From an uncultured Collinsella sp. (GTDB taxonomy: Bacteria; Actinomycetota; Coriobacteriia; Coriobacteriales; Coriobacteriaceae), in assembly GCA_900547765.1 (NCBI GenBank), contig URIA01000025.1, positions 1 through 31,957 of the forward strand: a DNA stretch of 31,957 nt. The letters run 5' to 3'. A program made the translations under genes and the position numbers. The notes below the pieces were generated by a model. The model was not told where the DNA came from and made no database searches. It saw nothing but the letters and a program-made list of their open reading frames with translations. Of this stretch, positions 1 to 7,880 are shown in pieces; position 1 is the first letter of the stretch, and each line of letters starts with the position of its first letter.

Positions 1-368
1 CCTCTCCGCAGCGCTCGTCCTGGGCGGGAATGCCCTGCTCGACGCCGGCTGGGGGGTCGGCGCTGCGCTCGATCGCCGACCGCGTGCTGCCCAACCTTGA
101 GATCGCCATGTGGGCGCCCGCGCTCGGGCCCGGCAGCCACGCGAGCTCCTACGCCGACGCCACCGGGGCGGGGGCGAACTACGTCTACCTGGTGGACGCG
201 GCGGACGACAGGGGCAATGTCCGAGAGCTCCAGCTCATCTTCTTCGGGCGGGAGTCGGACGGCGAGGGCTGGCTCGGGATCGAGGCGCGCGGCGGCTCGG
301 GCGTGCGCTACCGCGCGTGCGAAGCGGCTGAGGCGCCCGCAGCTGCGCGCGGGGCTCTGGACCGCTGA
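1..368 (+). CDS. YxeA-like secreted protein, 5'-truncated and probably frameshifted
   Basis: The gene runs off the left end of the contig. The frame ending at 368 reads SALRSIADRVLPNLEIAMW and then a C-terminal half with a YVYLVDAADDRGN segment, an LQLIFFGRE strand and a GWLGIEARGGSGVRYR stretch. This pattern resembles the YxeA (DUF1093) family of small exported proteins of unknown function. The hydrophobic lead-in (LSAALVLGGNALLDAGWG) lies in a different frame, the one starting at base 2. The switch falls in a run of six G at 51-56: dropping one G joins both parts into one continuous protein. That is either a sequencing error or a real inactivating indel. It ends 45 bases before the response regulator gene, so it may belong to the same transcript. 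The family call is by pattern only and is tentative. Confidence 0.5.
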   Translation, partial: SPQRSSWAGMPCSTPAGGSALRSIADRVLPNLEIAMWAPALGPGSHASSYADATGAGANYVYLVDAADDRGNVRELQLIFFGRESDGEGWLGIEARGGSGVRYRACEAAEAPAAARGALDR

Positions 369-413
369 ATGCGGCGCTAGTACAATTCCGACGAGAGTTT
401 CAGGAGGTCTAAC

Positions 414-1076
414 ATGGCGAGGATACTGGCAGTGGATGATGAACGGGCGATCCTCGACGCTCTCGCGCGCGTCCTCGGCCGCGACGGCCATGAGGTCGTC
501 AGGGAGGCGGACCCGACGGCGGTCCCGGGGATGGACCTCTCGCGCTTCGACCTCGTGCTCTGCGACGTCATGATGCCGGGGCTCGATGGCTTCGAGCTCG
601 TGCGGCAGATCCGCCCGGACTTCGACGGGCCCATCGTCTTCCTGACCGCTCGCGTGGCCGAGGAGGATGCTGTGGCCGGCTACGGCCTGGGCGCCGACGA
701 CTACGTCCGCAAGCCCTTCGGGGCCGCGGAGCTGCGCGCCAAGGTCGCGGCCCATCTACGCCGTGAGCGCCGGCCGCGCTCGCACGCCCTCTCCTTCGGG
801 GAGGTGCGGATCGACCTCGGGGCGCGCGGCCTCGCCGTGGGTGGCGAGGCCGTGCCGCTCACGCCCACCGAGTACGCCATCTGCGAGTACCTCGCTCGTC
901 ATCCCGGGCAGGTCATGAGCCGCGCGCAGATACGCGAGGCGGTGCTCGGCTGGGAGAGCGACGCCGACGATGCGGCCATATCCATGCAGGTCAGCCGCGC
1001 CCGGAGGAAACTCTCCGAGGCCGGCGCCGATCCGATCGCGACCGTCTGGGGGATGGGGTACAAGTGGCAGCTCTGA
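414..1076 (+). CDS. OmpR/PhoB-family response regulator
   Basis: This 220-residue protein has a receiver domain (about 1-115) followed by a winged-helix DNA-binding domain (about 125-220), the usual length for the family. The acidic pair D8-D9, the phospho-acceptor D51 (in LCDVMMPG), T78 and K100 (in YVRKPF) are all present, so the receiver looks functional. The C-terminal domain carries the LTPTEYAICEYLARHPGQVMSR helix and ends in the typical VWGMGYKW wing. A clean ribosome site, AGGAGG at 402-407, sits 6 bases before the ATG. The next gene is a histidine kinase on the same strand, its evident partner. The regulated genes are not visible, although the YxeA-like gene just upstream is a candidate. 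Subfamily and stimulus cannot be read from sequence. Confidence 0.95.
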   Translation: MARILAVDDERAILDALARVLGRDGHEVVREADPTAVPGMDLSRFDLVLCDVMMPGLDGFELVRQIRPDFDGPIVFLTARVAEEDAVAGYGLGADDYVRKPFGAAELRAKVAAHLRRERRPRSHALSFGEVRIDLGARGLAVGGEAVPLTPTEYAICEYLARHPGQVMSRAQIREAVLGWESDADDAAISMQVSRARRKLSEAGADPIATVWGMGYKWQL

Positions 1077-1102
1077 GGATCGGGGCGCGAGGTCGCGGGG
1101 GC

Positions 1103-2500
1103 ATGCCGCTCTCCTTCGTCATCGCGCGCTACTTCGCCTACGCGTTCGCGGCGGTCGCCACGGCGTGGCTTGCCTCGTTCATGGCGCTCTCCGCAGCGAT
1201 CAACGCGGGCTTCGTCTACGAGGCAAGCTGGGGGCCGGCCAATGTGCGCGAGGTCGCGGAGGGCCTGGCACGCGACGGCGTCTGCGGGCAGCAGGACGTG
1301 CCGACGGCGTACCGCTACCTCATCCTGAACAAGGACGGAAACGTGCTGATGACAGACCTCGAGAGCACGCGGCTCGAGGACGCGAAGGAAATGGCTCGTA
1401 CGGCACTCGCCGCGGATCCGGGCACAGTGGAGATCGAGGGCGGGGGTTCGGGCCTCACCTACGCTGCGTTCCCGCTCAAGGGCGGCGGGGCCTGCGCACT
1501 CGTCAGCGAGTACCTGCCGCAGTGGGTCTCGCGCGATCTCGCCAGCCTGCTTCCCAACCCGCAGAACCTCATGCTCGTCGGCGCCGCTGTGGGAAGCGCG
1601 CTCGCGCTCGCGCTCGTGGCGCGCCGTGCGAGCCGCGTGATCTCGCGCAAGATGGCGCCGCTCGCGGAGGCGGCGGGGCGCGTCGGCGCGGGGGAGCTCG
1701 ACTTCGCGGTCGGCAGCACCAACGTGCGTGAGGTGAACGACGTCCTCGCCGCGATGGACGCCATGCGGGCCTCCCTCTCCGAGTCGCTCGAGGCCCGCTG
1801 GGCCGCGGAGCGGGGGCAGCGCGAGCAGATGGCGTCGCTCGCCCACGACCTCAAGACGCCGCTCACCGTGCTGCGCGTCAACGCCGACTTCGTGGCGGAG
1901 GAGCTGGAAGACGAGAATGACAGCGACCTCTCGGCCGCCGCGCGCGACATAGCCGGCGGTGTCGAAAGGCTCGACGGCTACGTGCGCCTGCTCATCGAGG
2001 CCTCGCGCGGGTCCGGCGGGGCGGAGAGGGCCCCCATGCGGCCGGCCGAGCTCTGCGAACAGGTCCTCGCCGAGGCCGCCCAGATCGCCCGGGCGCGAGG
2101 CGTGACGCTCGACGCGGCCACGGGCCCCGCTGTCGCGGGCGCGCCCGAGGCCCCGCTCGACCGAACCGCCCTGGCGCGAGCCGCCGCGAACCTCGTGGTC
2201 AACGCCGCCGAGCACGCGCGCTCGCGCGTGGCGGTCTCCTGCGACGTCTCGGGCGGCCACCTCGTCATCGAGGTGGCCGACGACGGACCGGGCTTCTCTC
2301 CCGCCGCCCTCGAACGCGGCTGCGAGCGTCTCTTCACAGACGACTCGTCCCGCTCCGCGCGCGACGGAGGCCGCCACTACGGGCTCGGCCTCCACGTCGC
2401 CTCCGAGGTCGCGAGCGCCCACGGGGGCTCCGTCTCGCTCGCCAACAGCCCCTCGGGCGGCGCGATGGTCACCATCGCGGTCCCCCTGTGCGGGATCTGA
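1103..2500 (+). CDS. Sensor histidine kinase
   Basis: This is a membrane sensor kinase paired with the response regulator just upstream. An N-terminal transmembrane helix (about residues 4-30) is followed by an extracytoplasmic segment of about 120 residues, then a second helix (NLMLVGAAVGSALALALVA) and a HAMP-like linker. The HisKA domain has the H-box SLAHDLKTPL with the phospho-accepting His at codon 1844-1846 (residue 248). An HATPase domain follows with an N-box (NLVVNAAEHA), a G1 box (VADDGPGF) and a late glycine box (YGLGLHVASEVA). I chose the ATG at 1103 because it begins right at the membrane helix and has GAGG at 1089-1092. An in-frame GTG at 1064 would add 13 residues and overlap the regulator's stop codon. 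The extracytoplasmic part matches no sensor domain I recognise. Confidence 0.93.
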   Translation: MPLSFVIARYFAYAFAAVATAWLASFMALSAAINAGFVYEASWGPANVREVAEGLARDGVCGQQDVPTAYRYLILNKDGNVLMTDLESTRLEDAKEMARTALAADPGTVEIEGGGSGLTYAAFPLKGGGACALVSEYLPQWVSRDLASLLPNPQNLMLVGAAVGSALALALVARRASRVISRKMAPLAEAAGRVGAGELDFAVGSTNVREVNDVLAAMDAMRASLSESLEARWAAERGQREQMASLAHDLKTPLTVLRVNADFVAEELEDENDSDLSAAARDIAGGVERLDGYVRLLIEASRGSGGAERAPMRPAELCEQVLAEAAQIARARGVTLDAATGPAVAGAPEAPLDRTALARAAANLVVNAAEHARSRVAVSCDVSGGHLVIEVADDGPGFSPAALERGCERLFTDDSSRSARDGGRHYGLGLHVASEVASAHGGSVSLANSPSGGAMVTIAVPLCGI

Positions 2501-2507
2501 CGACTTC

Positions 2508-2558
2508 CTCGTTGTCTACCTCGACTGCGATATGTCGCTCGCCGAGGTAGACAACGAG
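2508..2558 (+). terminator. Long hairpin after the two-component operon
   Basis: Two perfect 16-base arms (2508-2523 and 2543-2558) flank a 19-base spacer, which contains a further 4-bp stem (GCGA at 2527-2530, TCGC at 2535-2538). It begins 8 bases after the kinase stop codon, so it probably ends that transcript or protects its 3' end. There is no clear T-run after it. A terminal repeat of a small mobile element is the alternative. Confidence 0.55.
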
Positions 2559-3069
2559 ATGGTGTTGCGTCTGCCCCGCTTGGTGCTTCTAGCTCAAATT
2601 TGATCTGATGTAAGGCTCGTGCAATCCTGCATGGGCCGTTCTTTTGGCAATTGCTCGACCGATTCGTGGCTTGAAACACAAATATAATCGAGTTAAGGAG
2701 ACATGGGGTCACACAGCGGCTCTCAGAGCACCCGCCGCACTCCCCCGCCATTACCTCTGCGGGGTCCTCGTGTAGAGCTCATCCTGCTTGGCATTTCGCT
2801 GCAACAGCCCACTTGTCCACCGATCAAGTGAACTACTGGAATAAATACAGCGACACGCTTGTTCGTCACAGTCGCTATATCCGTGTAAATCGCCGCGATA
2901 AATACAGCCTGTACTCGGCTGTATACCAGCTACGCGTATGTAGATTCATATCACGTTAATAAATCGGCTCAAGCGCGTGCAAAACGCGCAAGTAGCCGCA
3001 AAAGGCGATTATCGCGTAGGTAGATTTTTGGCACCCTGTTGCTTACTGAAAATTAAGCAATTGCTTAAA
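2559..3069. other. AT-richer intergenic region without a firm gene
   Basis: I see no recognisable gene here. The stretch contains a TATAAT box at 2683-2688 without a good -35. It also has an 11-base direct repeat (ATAAATACAGC at 2841-2851 and 2898-2908) and several short hairpins. Two overlapping short frames are unusually rich in Arg, Lys and Tyr: a GTG-started 43-codon frame at 2828-2959, and a second frame ending in a very basic tail near 3027. Neither has a ribosome site. The 124-codon minus-strand frame crossing 2377-2751 overlaps the kinase gene and looks spurious. Confidence 0.5.
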
Positions 3070-3098
3070 CAAAAAAAGTCAGGCACTAAGTGCCTGAC
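3070..3098 (-). terminator. Intrinsic terminator of tRNA-Pro
   Basis: Reading the minus strand, a near-perfect palindrome (arms 3089-3098 and 3078-3087, GTCAGGCACT and its complement) is followed by a run of T (A-run at 3071-3077 on the plus strand). It lies 11 bases past the tRNA 3' end. Confidence 0.9.
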
Positions 3099-3109
3099 CT
3101 ACAAACTTC

Positions 3110-3186
<77 letters not shown>

Positions 3187-3228
3187 AAGCTTTTGTTTGT
3201 TGCTCTGCTCTCGCTCGCAACAGGGAGT

Positions 3229-3258
3229 ATATTAACCCGAAACTTTGTCCTTGTGCAA
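3229..3258 (-). promoter_or_regulatory. Probable tRNA-Pro promoter
   Basis: On the minus strand TTGCAC (3258-3253) and TAATAT (3234-3229) are 18 bases apart. They lie about 40-70 bases upstream of the tRNA and just after the coaBC stop codon. An overlapping TATACT at 3231-3226 is an alternative -10. Confidence 0.55.
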
Positions 3259-3266
3259 GAACTTTT

Positions 3267-4481
3267 TTACAAATTTTGAAGCAAGTCCAAAATTGTATCT
3301 GCGAGCTGGGGTTTTGTTAGTACGGGTAGTTCTTGCGTACCCGCTATGCTCACGATCCAAGCCTTGTTGGTGTCGGTTCCAAAGCCCGAATCGGCGCGTG
3401 AGACATCGTTGGCGATAATGGCATCGCAACCCTTGCGGTCGAGCTTTCGCTGTGCGTACTCCAGGACGTTATCGGTCTCGGCCGCAAAGCCGATCACACG
3501 GCGATCGCCCTTTTGGCGTGAAAGTTCGGCCAAGATGTCAACGGTCTCGACGAGCTCGATTCGATCCAGGCGCTCGTTGGCCTTTTTGAGCTTATGGTCC
3601 GCCGGGGCCGCCGGCGTGTAGTCGGCGACGGCGGCGGCGCAAATGGCCGCGTCGGCCGTCTGGAAGGCGCTGAGCGCTGCCTTGAGCATTTCTGAGGCGG
3701 TCTGTACGTGCACGCACTCCACACCGCGGGGAACGTCGAGCGATGTCGGTCCCAGCACGAGCGTGACGGCGGCACCGCGACGTGCGGCCTCCCCCGCCAG
3801 GGCGATACCCATCTTGCCCGAAGAACGGTTGCCAATGAATCGCACCGGGTCGATCGGCTCGTGCGTGGGGCCGGCGGTGATGACGATGCGCTTGCCCGTC
3901 AGGTCTTGCGGCACGGGGTTGAGCACCTCACAGACAGCCTCGACGATGTCCTCGGGCTCGCTCATGCGGCCCGTGTCCACGTCGCCGCACGCAAGGTAGC
4001 CGCTGCCGGGTCCCACCACGTGAACGCCGCGGTCGCGCAACGTGGCCATGTTGGCCTGCGTCGCCGGCGCCTTCCACATGCCATTGTTCATGGCCGGCGC
4101 GATCACGACGGGCCGCGGCGTCGCAAGCAGCGTGGTGGAGATGAGGTCGTCGGCGATGCCGTTGGCCATCTTGGCGATGATATTGGCCGTCGCGGGCGCC
4201 ACGACCACCAGATCGGGCTCCTGCGCAAGCGAGATATGGTGGATGGGGTCGGAGGGGTCGTCGAACAGGCCCACGGCGACCGGCTCGTTGGTGAGCGCGC
4301 GGAAGGTGAGCGGACCCACAAACTCCGTGGCATGCTCGCTCATAACGACTTTGACACGTGCGCCGCGCTTTTGCAGCAGGCGCACGATATTGCACGACTT
4401 ATAGGCGGCGATCCCGCCGGTAATGCCCAGCAGGATCGTTTTTCCCTCAAGTTGCATTGAATTGTTGGATGCCGCCGTCAT
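3267..4481 (-). CDS. coaBC: Bifunctional phosphopantothenoylcysteine decarboxylase / phosphopantothenate-cysteine ligase
   Basis: CoaBC carries out the two middle steps of coenzyme A synthesis: it ligates cysteine to 4'-phosphopantothenate and then decarboxylates the product. The 404 residues match the usual bifunctional length. The N-terminal flavoprotein half (CoaC) shows GITGGIAAYK, the catalytic His of DPIHHISLA (81/82), the PAMNNGMW motif (129-136) and the GYLACGD cysteine (165). The C-terminal half (CoaB) starts near residue 195 with ITAGPTHEPIDPVRFIGNRS and contains AAAVADYTP and the lysine-rich KLKK. The start has AAGGA upstream at suitable spacing. It lies 2 bases after the zinc-ribbon gene and is the last protein gene of the minus-strand block, followed by tRNA-Pro. 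Confidence 0.97.
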   Translation of the reverse strand: MTAASNNSMQLEGKTILLGITGGIAAYKSCNIVRLLQKRGARVKVVMSEHATEFVGPLTFRALTNEPVAVGLFDDPSDPIHHISLAQEPDLVVVAPATANIIAKMANGIADDLISTTLLATPRPVVIAPAMNNGMWKAPATQANMATLRDRGVHVVGPGSGYLACGDVDTGRMSEPEDIVEAVCEVLNPVPQDLTGKRIVITAGPTHEPIDPVRFIGNRSSGKMGIALAGEAARRGAAVTLVLGPTSLDVPRGVECVHVQTASEMLKAALSAFQTADAAICAAAVADYTPAAPADHKLKKANERLDRIELVETVDILAELSRQKGDRRVIGFAAETDNVLEYAQRKLDRKGCDAIIANDVSRADSGFGTDTNKAWIVSIAGTQELPVLTKPQLADTILDLLQNL

Positions 4482-4483
4482 CG

Positions 4484-5203
4484 CTAGGCTTCCTTGCTCG
4501 GGAGCACCAGGAGGCGGTGGCAGTACGGACAGTGCGTAATCTCGCTACCGTCGTGGTTGAGGTCGCTCATGGACGATGCCTGCAGCGCGGTGTGGCAGAC
4601 CGTGGGGATGTTGCCCTGGATGGTCTCGACGGCCAAGCCGCGGAACTGCTTGAGCAGACGCTCGTAGTCGGTGAGCACGTCGGCCGGCAGCGTGGCGGCA
4701 AGCGCAGTGCGCTCCTTAGTGGCGGCTTCGATCTGAGCCTGCAGGTCGGCAGCCTTGGCGCGGGCGGCCTTGGTATCGGCCTTCACGCCCTCCTCGAACT
4801 TGGCGATGATGGCCTGCGCGCGGGTCTCGCGGTCGAGCGCCTCTTTGTGGGCGACAACGACATCCTTGCGGGTGTGCTCAATCTTGTCCAGGCGCTTGGC
4901 CAGGGTGGCGAGCTCGTTTTCCAGGTCCTGTACCTCGCGGTAGTCGGAGCCGTCAACGTGGCGCTTCTTAGCGGCCTCGATGGCGTTATTGGTCTGGATC
5001 TCGGTGGTGTTGAGATCGTCGAGCTCAATATCCAGGTCCTTGCGTTGGGCGTAGAGCTTGGTCATTTCGGCCTTGAGCTTAACGTGGGTCTTGCGCTTGG
5101 AAGCGAGCTCCTTGAGCTCCGGCATATTGGCAAGTTCGCTCTTGTTGCGGGCGAGCTCCAAATCGATCTGTTGCAGCTTGAGTAGCGTAGCGCCGGCGCT
5201 CAT
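4484..5203 (-). CDS. Coiled-coil protein with C-terminal C4 zinc ribbon (DUF164/CT398-like)
   Basis: This 239-residue protein is mostly long charged alpha-helix, predicted as coiled coil over about residues 5-175. It ends in a small zinc ribbon with CHTAL and HCPYCHRL motifs, giving Cys/His metal ligands. That layout fits the DUF164/CT398-like zinc-ribbon family, which has been proposed to act as a nucleic-acid-binding or chaperone-like adaptor; its role here is not known. The start at 5203 is set by a strong AAGGAG and by an ATGA overlap with the end of the Nif3-like gene (5200-5203). A longer frame upstream to 5239 has no ribosome site. The Nif3-zinc-ribbon gene pair is common in bacteria, which supports the family call. 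Confidence 0.9.
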   Translation of the reverse strand: MSAGATLLKLQQIDLELARNKSELANMPELKELASKRKTHVKLKAEMTKLYAQRKDLDIELDDLNTTEIQTNNAIEAAKKRHVDGSDYREVQDLENELATLAKRLDKIEHTRKDVVVAHKEALDRETRAQAIIAKFEEGVKADTKAARAKAADLQAQIEAATKERTALAATLPADVLTDYERLLKQFRGLAVETIQGNIPTVCHTALQASSMSDLNHDGSEITHCPYCHRLLVLPSKEA

Positions 5204-6009
5204 AAGTTCTCTCCTTTTGTCACAGTCCACCATTGGCAAGGGTTCAGTATTTTAATCGCATGACGGGGGTCGGCCCCGGCGTCAACTGCAGAGTTCATCA
5301 ATATATCAACGAACGGCTCCTCGGAGCGGTCGTGGCCGAGCAAGATCACCGGCAGCCCGCGCAAGGCAAGGTCTTGCGCCACGTGGTAGCCCGCCTCGCC
5401 CGTCACGACAACATCTGCGCCCGCGGCGATGGCGAGCTCTCCGAAGTCGCCCAGGGAGCCGCCCAAAATGGCGACGGTGCGGCACGGGCGATCAGCTTTG
5501 CCCCACACACGCGGGTCGCTGCCAAAGGCCGTGGCAGCACGGGTGGCAAGATCGCGCAGCGTGCACGGGTCGTTGAGCGTTGCAAGTGCGTCCAGGCCGG
5601 TGGCCTCGGGGTCGTCCACGTGCTCCAGTGAGCTCACGGGTGCGGCACCCAGCAGCTTGCTCAGGCAGACACGGGCTTCGTGTGAGCGGTCCAGGTTGGT
5701 GTGGAGCGAGATAATGCTCACCCCGCAGCGGGCAGCCTCGTAGAGGGCCGCACTGCACTGGGGTCGTGTGGCATCCGCCGGACAAAAGGCCTCGGGTGCC
5801 TTGATGTATATGGGATGATGCGTCAGCAGCACGTTGGCGCTTGCTTCTTGGGCGCGGCGAACATTAGCCTCAGTCGCATCGAGTGCGCAGGCAACGCCGG
5901 CGATCTCCGCGGCCGGATCGCCAACGGAGAGTCCTACGTGGTCCCAGGGCTCGGTGTCCGTCTTGGGATAGCGTGCCAGTAGCGCGCGCTCGAGCTCGGC
6001 GACGATCAT
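5200..6009 (-). CDS. Nif3-like dinuclear metal centre protein (YbgI family)
   Basis: The 269 residues match the short form of the Nif3/YbgI family, which forms hexameric rings with a two-metal site. It is often annotated 'GTP cyclohydrolase I type 2', but its physiological reaction is uncertain. Metal-binding motifs are visible: LLTHHPI (first His pair), SLHTNLDRS and a late GHDRSEE. WDHVGLSVG near the N-terminus is typical of the family. The stop codon overlaps the start of the zinc-ribbon gene by 4 bases, and its own start overlaps the stop of the desulfurase gene by 4 bases (6006-6009). The three are therefore translationally coupled. The PII-like insert of the long family form is absent. 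Confidence 0.92.
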   Translation of the reverse strand: MIVAELERALLARYPKTDTEPWDHVGLSVGDPAAEIAGVACALDATEANVRRAQEASANVLLTHHPIYIKAPEAFCPADATRPQCSAALYEAARCGVSIISLHTNLDRSHEARVCLSKLLGAAPVSSLEHVDDPEATGLDALATLNDPCTLRDLATRAATAFGSDPRVWGKADRPCRTVAILGGSLGDFGELAIAAGADVVVTGEAGYHVAQDLALRGLPVILLGHDRSEEPFVDILMNSAVDAGADPRHAIKILNPCQWWTVTKGENL

Positions 6010-7184
6010 GCGGCACCTGCGATCGAGAGCAGCGTCTGGGCAAACTCGTCCAGATCGTCCGGATTCACGCGGTCGTCAAAGGAAATGCGCAGTGCACCTA
6101 GTGCCTGCTCGCGACCAATGCCCATGGCGCTGAGCACATGGCTCGGGTCCATGCTGCCGCTCGAGCACGCCGAGCCGGCCGAAACCTCAAAGCCGGCGGC
6201 ATCGAGCTTGACGATGAGCTCCTCGGAGTCCATGCCATCAACGTAGATCGACACCATGCCCGGCAGGCGATCGGCCTGTGCGTAGTCGCCCATGGTGGCG
6301 TGAATGCGCTGGTGGGCCGTAAGCGTGGCGTAGAGCTTGTCGGAAAGGGCTTGCAGCTTCGCGCGCTCCTGAGCCACATGGGGCGTCAGAGACGAGGCGG
6401 CAGCGGCAAAGGCGAGCTGCGTTCGAAGGTCTTGCGTGCCCGCGCGACGACCGGCCTCCTGTCCGCCGCCAAAGATGCGCGGGCGCAGCGGCGTGCGGCT
6501 CTTAAGGTAGAGTGCGCCAGATGCCACGGGACCGCCAATCTTGTGGGCTGCGACGGACATGGCGTCGACGCCCAGCTCGGTGACATCGAGCGGAATATGT
6601 AAGTAGCCCTGGATGGCATCGGTGTGGAACAGGGCACCTGCGGTGTGCGCAGCTGCGGCAAGCTCGCGGATGGGCTGCACCACGCCGGTCTCGTTGTTGG
6701 CGACCATAATGCTCACGAGCGCCACGTCGTCGCTGAGCAGCTCGACAAGCATGGCAGGCTCAATGTAGCCCGCGCGGCAGGGCTGCACCAGGTCGACGGT
6801 AAAGCCGGCGGCACGCAGCAGCGGCAGGTTGTCCAGAATCGAATCGTGCTCGATGGCCGAAACGATTACACGATCGCGCTTGCGATCGCGCTGACGAGCG
6901 CCCTCGGCAAGACCGAGCAGCGCCAGCTGGTTGGCTTCGGTGCCGCCGTTGGTCAAAACAATCTCGGACGGGCGGACGCGTGCGCCAAAGCTATGGGCGA
7001 TCTCGCGACGGGCAACCTCCAGGCGCGCGGCGGCCTTGCGGCCGAGCGAGTGCAGCGAGTTGGGGTTGACGCCGGCAAGCTCGCTGTCGTCATATTCGCG
7101 CTGCGCAAGGAGCGCCTCGGCGCGCATGGGCGTCGAGGCGGCGTAGTCAAGATTCACGGGTATGCGGTTTTGACCTGCGGTCAT
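6006..7184 (-). CDS. Cysteine desulfurase (NifS/IscS type)
   Basis: This PLP enzyme takes sulfur from cysteine as a persulfide for Fe-S clusters or tRNA thiolation. The 392 residues span the usual fold. LDYAASTPM lies at the start, TNGGTEANQLAL around 78-89, IEHDSI around 111, the Schiff-base lysine is K215 in VAAHKIGGP, and the persulfide cysteine is C340 in SAGSACSSGSMDPSHVL. The short loop around the cysteine (ACSSG) fits the group of NifS/IscS-like enzymes. No iscU, sufU or mnmA gene is adjacent, so its acceptor is not shown by context. Its stop codon overlaps the Nif3-like gene, and it follows rpe by 6 bases. Confidence 0.95.
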   Translation of the reverse strand: MTAGQNRIPVNLDYAASTPMRAEALLAQREYDDSELAGVNPNSLHSLGRKAAARLEVARREIAHSFGARVRPSEIVLTNGGTEANQLALLGLAEGARQRDRKRDRVIVSAIEHDSILDNLPLLRAAGFTVDLVQPCRAGYIEPAMLVELLSDDVALVSIMVANNETGVVQPIRELAAAAHTAGALFHTDAIQGYLHIPLDVTELGVDAMSVAAHKIGGPVASGALYLKSRTPLRPRIFGGGQEAGRRAGTQDLRTQLAFAAAASSLTPHVAQERAKLQALSDKLYATLTAHQRIHATMGDYAQADRLPGMVSIYVDGMDSEELIVKLDAAGFEVSAGSACSSGSMDPSHVLSAMGIGREQALGALRISFDDRVNPDDLDEFAQTLLSIAGAA

Positions 7185-7190
7185 AAGGGT

Positions 7191-7862
7191 TTATGCCTCC
7201 TGTGCGGCCTCATTGCCCAGCTTCTGCAGCAGCGCAACCTCGGCGGCGGGATCTTCGGACTTAAATACGGCGGAGCCGGCCACGAGAACGTTGGCACCAG
7301 CCTTGACGACCTCGGCAATGTTCTTGGAAGAAATGCCGCCGTCGACCTCGATCATGGGCGACACGCCGTGGCGCTCGCACATGGCCTTGAGCTCGTGCAG
7401 TTTGGCGATAGTGCCCGGGATAAAGCTCTGGCCGCCAAAGCCGGGGTTCACGCTCATCAGCAGCACCATATCGACGACGTCGATGATGCTCTCAAGTACG
7501 CACACGGGGGTGGCGGGGTTGAGCACCACGCCGGCCTTGACGCCGCGCTGCTGCAGGTGCGTGAGCGTGCGATGCAGGTGCGTGGAGGCCTCGTAGTGCA
7601 CGGTGATCATGTCGGCACCGGCATCGGCGTACCAATCGACGGTCTCGTCGGGGTTCGACACCATGAGGTGCGCATCGACCGGCACGTTGGTGGAGCGCTT
7701 GACGGCCTTAAGGATGTCAACGCCAAAGGTCAGGTTGCCGGTAAAGTGGCCGTCCATAACGTCAAAGTGAACGTAGTCGGCGCCGGCGATCTTGTCGAGC
7801 TCTCCCTTGAGGTTGGCCATGTCGGCCGAAAGGACGGACGGAGCGATTTTGATGGAACCCAT
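7191..7862 (-). CDS. rpe: Ribulose-phosphate 3-epimerase
   Basis: Rpe interconverts ribulose 5-phosphate and xylulose 5-phosphate in the pentose phosphate pathway. The 223-residue TIM barrel shows the family motifs in order: IAPSVLSADMANL, the metal-ligand region VHFDVMDGHF, DAHLMVSNP, MSVNPGFGGQSF and the phosphate-binding VDGGIS with VAGSAVF. No residue of the catalytic metal site (the H and D of VHFDVMDG, the H of DAHLMV, the D of VDGG) seems changed. It follows gpsA with an 18-base gap. Confidence 0.97.
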   Translation of the reverse strand: MGSIKIAPSVLSADMANLKGELDKIAGADYVHFDVMDGHFTGNLTFGVDILKAVKRSTNVPVDAHLMVSNPDETVDWYADAGADMITVHYEASTHLHRTLTHLQQRGVKAGVVLNPATPVCVLESIIDVVDMVLLMSVNPGFGGQSFIPGTIAKLHELKAMCERHGVSPMIEVDGGISSKNIAEVVKAGANVLVAGSAVFKSEDPAAEVALLQKLGNEAAQEA

Positions 7863-7880
7863 GGTAGTAGCCTTTCTACG

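Noticed and set aside
899..2422. 507-codon open frame on the minus strand across the histidine kinase gene
   Set aside because: It is the antisense shadow of a GC-rich gene: biased composition (Arg, Gly, His, Ala), no domains and no ribosome site, while the plus strand encodes a clear kinase.
4457..5185. 242-codon plus-strand frame opposite the zinc-ribbon gene
   Set aside because: Leu/Gly/Val-rich mirror of a coiled-coil gene. The minus strand has a strong ribosome site, coupled overlap and CxxC motifs.
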